Positions 59,089 to 64,000 of a stretch of DNA of 64,000 nucleotides are shown here, piece by piece. The position numbers and the translations under genes are program-made. Origin of the DNA: Planctomycetota bacterium. Lineage in GTDB: Bacteria; Planctomycetota; SZUA-567; H5-PLA8. The notes under the pieces are model-generated. The model was not told the DNA's origin, searched no databases, and saw nothing but the letters and a program-made list of their open reading frames with translations. The stretch covers positions 1 to 64,000 of the forward strand of contig JACQFI010000055.1 in the NCBI GenBank assembly GCA_016200135.1. Direction: 5' to 3'. Numbering within the stretch: position 1 is the first letter of the stretch; every line of letters starts with the position of its first letter.

Positions 59089-61569
59089 TTACGGCACGAC
59101 TTCAAGCACGAACGTCTGCGTGGCGACGCCCGCCTTTTCCGTGCCGCTCTTTATGATCTTCTCGTTGCCCCACTTGAGCGTGGCCTCGTCGAGCACGCGG
59201 ACGACGCGCTCCAGCGTGGCGGTCACCGTGACCTCGAACTTGCCCGCGGCGGCGGGCGTGCCGGAGATTACGCCTGTGGCCTCGTCCACCTTTAGCCAGT
59301 CCGGGCCCTTCTCCTTGGCGTATTTCAGCGTCTCGACGTTGTAGAACCCGGCGACATCCCGGCCTTTGTCCTGATGCAGTTGCAGGTCGCCGATGGAGCG
59401 GATGGCGGCGAGCGCGTAGCGGTACTCCGCGCCGGCCTTGCCCGCCGCGACCGGTTTGCTCGTGATGAGGGGCCGCGGGGCGGCGGCGTAGTCGGAAGGC
59501 CCGCTACGGCTGCCCTTCTCGTCCACCGCGACCACGCGATAGAACGCCTTGGCCGCGTTCGCCAGGGTGACGTCGGCGCCGAGCACCTTCAGCTCGGGCG
59601 CCGTGGTCTCCGCGATGAAATTCGCGGGGAACTGCGCCGGGATCTCCTTGGAGACTCCGACCACGGCCTTGTACGGTTCGTCGCTGGCGGTGAAGCCCTT
59701 CTCGTCGCTGCCGTACACGCGGTACTTCGCGGGCGCGCGGCCCTGCGCGTTGGCCTTCCAGCGCAGCACGCCCTCGGCCTTCTGCGCATCGTAGGCGCAG
59801 GTCACGTCAAGCGGCACATTCGGCCCGCGCGGGGTGAAACTCCAGGTCTTGCTCCACGGCCCCCACACGCCCTTCTCGTCTTTCGCGCGCACGTGCCAGT
59901 AGTACGTCTTGTCCGCCGACAGGAGGCCCGGGCTGGGCACGGTGAACTGAGCCTTGCCCTTGTCGGGCGTCCGGGAGACGAGCTTGCAGAAGTTCATCGA
60001 GACCGGCCAGCGCAGGTCCGGGCGGTCGGAGAGTTCGATGTGGTAGTCCGCGATCTTATCGCCGTCGGGATCCTTGGCCGGCGACCACTGGATGACCAAC
60101 GCGGTGCCTTGGGCTTCCGCGGCATCGGCCGGCGCGACCGGGCTCGCGGGGGCCTCGGGCGGCTTGGACGCCGAGCGCTCCACCCATTCGTGCGTCACGC
60201 GGACCTTGCGCTCGCCCGCGGACTGGTCGGTGTAGGTGAAGGCGTTCTCGCCGACGCCCATCTCCGGAAGCGCGAGCGGGGCCATCTGGAGATCGTTCAC
60301 GATGCCCAGGCGCTTCAGGCTCGCGTCGCCGCTCAGTTCGCACTTGAGGTAGTATTGGTAGACCGCCGCGCCGGCCGGCGGATAGAACGCATCCAGGTTC
60401 TCCGTCGCGTCCTTCCAAGCCTTTCCGTCGAGCGAGAACGCGAACTTCGCGCCCTTGCCTTCCGTCTCCAGCCGGCCGCCCACGATGACGTAGGGGCTGC
60501 GGACGATCCAGACCACGGTCCCCGTCTTGCCCGTCTCCGCCGCTAGCGCGCCGCCCGCGGCTTGAATGCCGTCCGCCGAGGCCGCGCCTTTCTTCCAGAG
60601 TTCCTGCGCGAAGTCCGGACGGTACTCCCACAGGCCGTTGCAGATCATGTCGGGGTAGAGCGGCTTCATCGAGCCGTGCGACTTGATGGGATTGAGATGT
60701 CCCCAGCGCCAGGTGAGCGCCTCGCCGGGCCGGAGCGTCATGTTCATCGTGGTGCCGGCCACGCAGTTGCGCTCGCCGGTCACTTCGCCTTCAAAGCCGT
60801 ACATCGAGGCCGTGTTCTCGTATATGCCGCGGTCGTCGGATAGCAGCATGCCGAAGGAATGCGCACGCTTGACGAGGTCGTGGTCGCGCACGATGTCCTG
60901 CTCGCCCGCGACGGTCTCGTTGTCGCGCAGGAGGTAAATGGAGTGCGTGTCGGCGTCCAGGAAGTGCCAGCGGCCGTCGTAAAAGGCCTGGGAGATGCAG
61001 TGGCCGACGGCGCGGGCGGGCGCCGCTTTCAGCCCGGCTTTCCGCAGCAGTCCGGCCATGCAGCACGAATCGTTGCCACAGGTGTTGTGCCCGTAAACGT
61101 TGAAGACCTTGACCGGATCGCCGAGTTCGTTGTTGTCGCCGCCGAAGTGGTAGCGGTAGCGAATCTCCTGGTTCCAGAGCGCGAACGCCTTCTCCTTGTC
61201 GCTCATCTCCTTGGTCACGGCGGCGCCGACGATCTCATCCATATTGCGAAAAAGATTGCGCCCGTTAGAGAGCCATGGATTCACCACGTCGGTCGTCCCG
61301 ATGTTCTCGAGGCGCACGGCGCGGTTGGACTCAAAGACCTGCTCGCACACGCCTTCCCGGTACATGCCGTTGCCCAACGGGGAGCGGCAGTTGCGGCCAT
61401 CCATCGTCCCGCCTTGCGTGACCGTATATGCGAGTTTCGCGGCGGTGATCTCCTCGACGTGCTTCTTCGGCGCGTCGGTCGGATGGGAGTTGGCGGCCCA
61501 AGGGGCCAGGCTCTCTCCCGTCCACCCATTGAGCGCCAGCAGCGCGGTCGCTAATACGGTCGTTCGCAT
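59089..61569 (-). CDS. Large secreted transglutaminase-like protein with Fn3/Ig-type domains
   Basis: The 826-residue protein has a signal peptide (about residues 1-25). A transglutaminase-like core lies near residues 110-215: NDSCCMAGLLRKAG with Cys169/Cys170, then AVGHCISQAFYDGRW and HFLDAD supply His and Asp. It is followed by a beta-rich region, two fibronectin-III-like modules (about residues 455-690, with WSPAKDPDGDKIADYHIEL-type strands) and a putative-Ig/cadherin-like module near the end (GPDWLKVDEATGVISGTPAAAG). It probably acts on protein or polymer amides at the cell surface. AGGAGG precedes the ATG. The gene is divergent from the LacI gene, with TTTGCCGG motifs between them. Confidence 0.75.
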   Translation of the reverse strand: MRTTVLATALLALNGWTGESLAPWAANSHPTDAPKKHVEEITAAKLAYTVTQGGTMDGRNCRSPLGNGMYREGVCEQVFESNRAVRLENIGTTDVVNPWLSNGRNLFRNMDEIVGAAVTKEMSDKEKAFALWNQEIRYRYHFGGDNNELGDPVKVFNVYGHNTCGNDSCCMAGLLRKAGLKAAPARAVGHCISQAFYDGRWHFLDADTHSIYLLRDNETVAGEQDIVRDHDLVKRAHSFGMLLSDDRGIYENTASMYGFEGEVTGERNCVAGTTMNMTLRPGEALTWRWGHLNPIKSHGSMKPLYPDMICNGLWEYRPDFAQELWKKGAASADGIQAAGGALAAETGKTGTVVWIVRSPYVIVGGRLETEGKGAKFAFSLDGKAWKDATENLDAFYPPAGAAVYQYYLKCELSGDASLKRLGIVNDLQMAPLALPEMGVGENAFTYTDQSAGERKVRVTHEWVERSASKPPEAPASPVAPADAAEAQGTALVIQWSPAKDPDGDKIADYHIELSDRPDLRWPVSMNFCKLVSRTPDKGKAQFTVPSPGLLSADKTYYWHVRAKDEKGVWGPWSKTWSFTPRGPNVPLDVTCAYDAQKAEGVLRWKANAQGRAPAKYRVYGSDEKGFTASDEPYKAVVGVSKEIPAQFPANFIAETTAPELKVLGADVTLANAAKAFYRVVAVDEKGSRSGPSDYAAAPRPLITSKPVAAGKAGAEYRYALAAIRSIGDLQLHQDKGRDVAGFYNVETLKYAKEKGPDWLKVDEATGVISGTPAAAGKFEVTVTATLERVVRVLDEATLKWGNEKIIKSGTEKAGVATQTFVLEVVP

Positions 61570-61764
61570 CTTATTCAGAGCCTCCTGTTTTGGACTACGG
61601 CCCGGATTGCTTTACTACATAGCCGGACCGCGAACCGCTTCTCTTCCGATTTCGGACGCCAAGCGTGCGCTTCGTTACGATTCTATCACCAACCGTATGC
61701 ACCATGTATAACCCAGGAAAATCGAATGCGGAATGGTTTCTTGAGCCCCAGCCAAAATCGGTAT

Positions 61765-61780
61765 AAATTTGCCGGTTAAT
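61765..61780 (+). promoter_or_regulatory. TTTGCCGGTT(T/A)AT motif, site B
   Basis: AAATTTGCCGGTTAAT matches site A (49889-49904, reverse strand) at 14 of 16 positions. It lies in the 354-bp divergent gap between the transglutaminase-like gene and the LacI-family gene. That gap (61570-61923) is AT-rich and otherwise holds only promoter-like sequence. Confidence 0.5.
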
Positions 61781-61811
61781 TATGGATTGTATTCGATCAA
61801 TAGGCCAATCT

Positions 61812-61840
61812 TTGACAATGTTATTGTTATTCATTCTATT
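61812..61840 (+). promoter_or_regulatory. Possible promoter of LacI-family gene
   Basis: A perfect TTGACA (61812-61817) is followed at 17 bp by TCTATT (61835-61840). Transcription would begin near 61847, placing motif site C at about +31 to +47, where a repressor would block elongation. Confidence 0.45.
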
Positions 61841-61877
61841 TTAATAAGTTGTATAAACCATTTACAAAGAACTAGAT

Positions 61878-61893
61878 TGATTTGCCGGTTTAT
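61878..61893 (+). promoter_or_regulatory. TTTGCCGGTTTAT motif, site C
   Basis: TGATTTGCCGGTTTAT shares the 13-bp core TTTGCCGGTTTAT with site A, and all but one core base with site B. It lies 30 bp before the LacI-family start codon, overlapping the leader. Position fits autoregulation by that protein. Confidence 0.5.
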
Positions 61894-61923
61894 GTCCTGC
61901 TATTGATGAAGGCAGGAGGCCCT

Positions 61924-62919
61924 ATGCCGAGCTTACACGAGATTGCAACTGCCACGGGTCTGAGTCCAAGCACCATTTCCCGAGTTCTGCGCGGACACGG
62001 GGATGTGAGCGATTCCACCCGGCTGCAGGTGCAGCAGGAACTGCGGCGGCTCGGGTATCCGACGAGCGGGAAGTTCTCGCGTCGAGGCCGGCCGGCCAAG
62101 GCGGCGCGGCAGGCCATCGTGGCGGTCGTCTGCAACGACCACGCCGAAGTCAGCCGCAACCCGTTCTTCGCGCCCATCGCCGCCTCCGCGCTGGCGGCCG
62201 GTTCCGAACTGAACGCGCGCACGGTCCCCCTGGACTGGCCCGACAACGGTGTCCGGCCGCCCGAACTGGACAGCGTGAACGGCGCCGTCTTCATCGAGAC
62301 GGCGGGGCCGCACGTAAAAGCGTATGCGCAGAAGAATGTCGCGGTGACGGTGGACGCGTACCACCCCAATCTCGGCGCCGACGGCGTAATCGCCGACTAC
62401 CGCGGCGGCGTCTACGATTGCGTGCAGAAATTGCTCGCCAAGGGCCACCGCCGCATCGCTCTCCTCTCTGCGTCGAAGTTCGCGGGGGAAGGCTTCTATA
62501 CCCAGGTCTACGACGGCGCGCGGCTGGCGATGGAACTCGAAGGGCTGGACGCGGGCCCCGGCTTCGTCGCCGGCAAGGCCGCGACGCCGACGGAAGGCTA
62601 CGCGCTGGCGCAGCAGCTTCTGGCCAAGCCTGCGAACGAGCGGCCCACGGCGCTGGTCGGCTCCGACCATCCCATGCTCGGCGCGCTGCGCGCGGCTCAC
62701 GAACTGGGCCTGCGCGTCCCGCAGGACGTCGCCATCGCGGGCGTGGACGACATCGAACTCGGCCGGTTCTCGGTCCCGCGGCTCTCCACGGTGCGCGTGG
62801 ATAAAGAAGCGCTCGGGCGCATGGCCGTCGAGCGCGTCCTCTGGCGGCTCGCGCATCCCACCTCGCCCGTCTGCCGCATCCTGATCGATTGTCCTTTCAT
62901 CGAACGCGATACGTGTTGA
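61924..62919 (+). CDS. LacI-family transcriptional regulator
   Basis: The 331-residue protein has an N-terminal LacI helix-turn-helix (LHEIATATGLSPSTISRVL, residues 4-22) and hinge, then a periplasmic-binding-protein-like sensor domain (FFAPIAASALAAGSELNAR, GHRRIALLSASKF, VAIAGVDDIELGRFSVPRLS). It would bind a sugar-type effector and repress nearby carbohydrate genes. ATG 61924 has AGGAGG 4-5 nt upstream; the longer frame from 61882 adds residues before the HTH and is less likely. Three TTTGCCGGTT(T/A)AT sites (49889, 61765, 61878) are candidate operators. The ceramidase-like gene follows after 25 bp and is probably in the same operon. Confidence 0.92.
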   Translation: MPSLHEIATATGLSPSTISRVLRGHGDVSDSTRLQVQQELRRLGYPTSGKFSRRGRPAKAARQAIVAVVCNDHAEVSRNPFFAPIAASALAAGSELNARTVPLDWPDNGVRPPELDSVNGAVFIETAGPHVKAYAQKNVAVTVDAYHPNLGADGVIADYRGGVYDCVQKLLAKGHRRIALLSASKFAGEGFYTQVYDGARLAMELEGLDAGPGFVAGKAATPTEGYALAQQLLAKPANERPTALVGSDHPMLGALRAAHELGLRVPQDVAIAGVDDIELGRFSVPRLSTVRVDKEALGRMAVERVLWRLAHPTSPVCRILIDCPFIERDTC

Positions 62920-62944
62920 ACGGCGTCCCCTCGGGAGAGAGCGC

Positions 62945-64000
62945 ATGGTTCTACAAGCAGGCGCGGCAAGACTCGACATCACGCCCCGCACTCCTCAAAA
63001 GCTGACGGGCTATCCGCCCCAGGACCGCTTTCACGCGGCCGTCCACCAGCCGCTGCATGCGCGCGCGCTCCATCTGCGCGGCCAGGACGGCGACGCGCTG
63101 CTCGTGGCGCTGGACCTGCTCTTCGTCGAGGAAGGGCTCTTGCAGCGCGTGCGCGCCACGCTCCAGGCGGAATTGGGGCTCGCGCCCGAGCGCGTCTTCG
63201 TCACGGCCTCGCACACGCACGCCGCGCCGGGCGTAAAGGGTGTGGAGGCCGACGAAGAGTACCTCGGCATGGTCGAACGCCAGATCGTCGCCGCCGCGGC
63301 GCTCGCGCGGACGCGGCTGCGCCCGGTCGCGCTCTCCTTTGCGCGGCACGCCTGCAACATCGGCATAAATCGGCGCGAGAAACTGCCTTCGGGCCAGGTC
63401 ATCCTGGGCAACAACCCCGCCGGCTTCAACGACCGCGAACTGCTCGTCCTGGCGCTCAACGCGGCCAATGGCGCACGGATTGCCAGCGTCTTCAACTTCG
63501 CCTGCCACGGAACCGTCCTCGGCGACTTCAATAAGGTCCTCTCGGGCGATTGGCCGGGCGGAGCGGCGCTCACCATCGAGAAACAGGAACCGGGAACCGT
63601 CGCGCTCTTCGTGAACGGCGGCGCGGCCAATATCAATCCGCGCGAACGCGGCGACTACGCGACGCCCGAGCTGGCCGACCGCGTGGCCGCCGAATTCTGC
63701 GCGGCGTACGCGGAAGCCTGCAAGAAGCTCGCGCCGCTGCCCGAAGACGCGGCGGTCGCGGGCCGCTCGCTGACCTTGCAACTTCCGCGCAAGGCCGTTG
63801 CCGTGGAAGGCGGCCAAGGCCGCTCCGCGCTGCAACTCGTTCACGGTTTGCGCATCGGCCCGGTGCGGCTGGTGGGTTTCCCGGGCGAAGTCTTCAGCGA
63901 GACCTCCGCCGCGGTCAAGCAGGCCTCGCCGCATGCGCAGACGCTGGTGGCCTCCTACGCCTGCGGCATGACCGGCGGATACGTGCCCGTCGCGGAAGCC
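62945..64000 (+). CDS. Neutral/alkaline ceramidase-like protein, N-terminal part (cut by window end)
   Basis: The frame is open from ATG 62945 through the last base (352 codons) and continues beyond the window. The sequence starts QAGAARLDITPRTPQKLTGY, like the neutral non-lysosomal ceramidase N-terminal family, with VFVTASHTHAAPG for zinc-binding histidines and FNFACHGTVLG and LSGDWPGGAAL further on. In environmental PVC bacteria many such proteins are annotated only by this domain, and the substrate may be another N-acyl compound. There is no signal peptide. It lies 25 bp after the LacI gene, so it is probably regulated with it. Confidence 0.82.
   Translation, partial: MVLQAGAARLDITPRTPQKLTGYPPQDRFHAAVHQPLHARALHLRGQDGDALLVALDLLFVEEGLLQRVRATLQAELGLAPERVFVTASHTHAAPGVKGVEADEEYLGMVERQIVAAAALARTRLRPVALSFARHACNIGINRREKLPSGQVILGNNPAGFNDRELLVLALNAANGARIASVFNFACHGTVLGDFNKVLSGDWPGGAALTIEKQEPGTVALFVNGGAANINPRERGDYATPELADRVAAEFCAAYAEACKKLAPLPEDAAVAGRSLTLQLPRKAVAVEGGQGRSALQLVHGLRIGPVRLVGFPGEVFSETSAAVKQASPHAQTLVASYACGMTGGYVPVAEA

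Overview
The window is G+C-rich bacterial DNA with a few AT-rich islands. The gene repertoire suggests a member of, or a lineage near, the Planctomycetes-Verrucomicrobia-Lentisphaerae (PVC) grouping. It has a two-desaturase plus aldehyde dehydrogenase set of the C30 carotenoid type, many secreted glycan-active and beta-helix proteins, SUMF-type and sialate O-acetylesterase domains, Gfo/Idh/MocA oxidoreductases, DUF4438 and a neutral-ceramidase-like protein. This placement is an inference from gene content; no rRNA or tRNA gene was seen.

Layout. 1-4.7 kb: a broken histidine kinase beside a large palindrome, a small XRE regulator, an isoprenylcysteine methyltransferase-like protein, a secreted thioredoxin-fold protein, and an ABC-2 exporter (permease + ATPase, translationally coupled). 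4.9-12 kb: carotenoid genes (CrtN-like desaturase, aldehyde dehydrogenase, then a second desaturase with a damaged 5' end), interrupted by a secreted alpha/beta hydrolase and gluconokinase. 12.2-21.2 kb: central metabolism, with PEP carboxykinase, a leftward group of a redoxin, a Gfo/Idh/MocA protein, adenylate kinase and PurU, and then pyruvate carboxylase. 21.3-31 kb: a respiratory complex I operon, nuoA-B-C-D-(membrane orf)-E-(glyoxalase-fold orf)-F-G-H-I, with a good promoter in front. nuoJ-N are absent and the operon ends at an AT-rich island carrying one leftward gene with an RxxxxH (HEPN RNase-type) motif. 32.8-43.7 kb: surface and glycan functions, with a transglutaminase-like protein, an SGNH hydrolase, an Ala/Pro-rich membrane protein coupled to an acyltransferase-3 enzyme, an esterase with an extra domain, a sialate O-acetylesterase, an SRPBCC protein, DoxX and a GH29 fucosidase. 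43.8-64 kb: a membrane-tethered SUMF-domain protein, two paralogous secreted beta-helix proteins, a very large GH2-like protein, a Gfo/Idh/MocA oxidoreductase, DUF4438, AraC and LacI regulators, a class III aminotransferase, a large secreted transglutaminase-like protein, and a ceramidase-like protein cut by the window end.

How the parts fit. Pyruvate carboxylase and PEP carboxykinase supply the gluconeogenic/anaplerotic node. Complex I here carries the NADH, quinone-proximal and first membrane modules and must obtain J-N from elsewhere. The right half looks like a regulated polysaccharide/glycoconjugate-processing region. A shared 13-bp motif in front of a beta-helix gene and around the LacI gene suggests a small regulon.

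Most unusual points: (1) several gene spacers are hairpins built from a short word repeated on both arms, with a different word at each site, three of them inside the nuo operon; (2) the AT-rich HEPN-type gene at the end of the truncated nuo operon, with the same 8-mer at both edges; (3) a domain of about 110 residues (SGNxLPxRWKDV core) shared by two otherwise unrelated secreted proteins; (4) enzyme homologues that lack expected catalytic residues (GH2-like, SUMF-like, redoxin-like).
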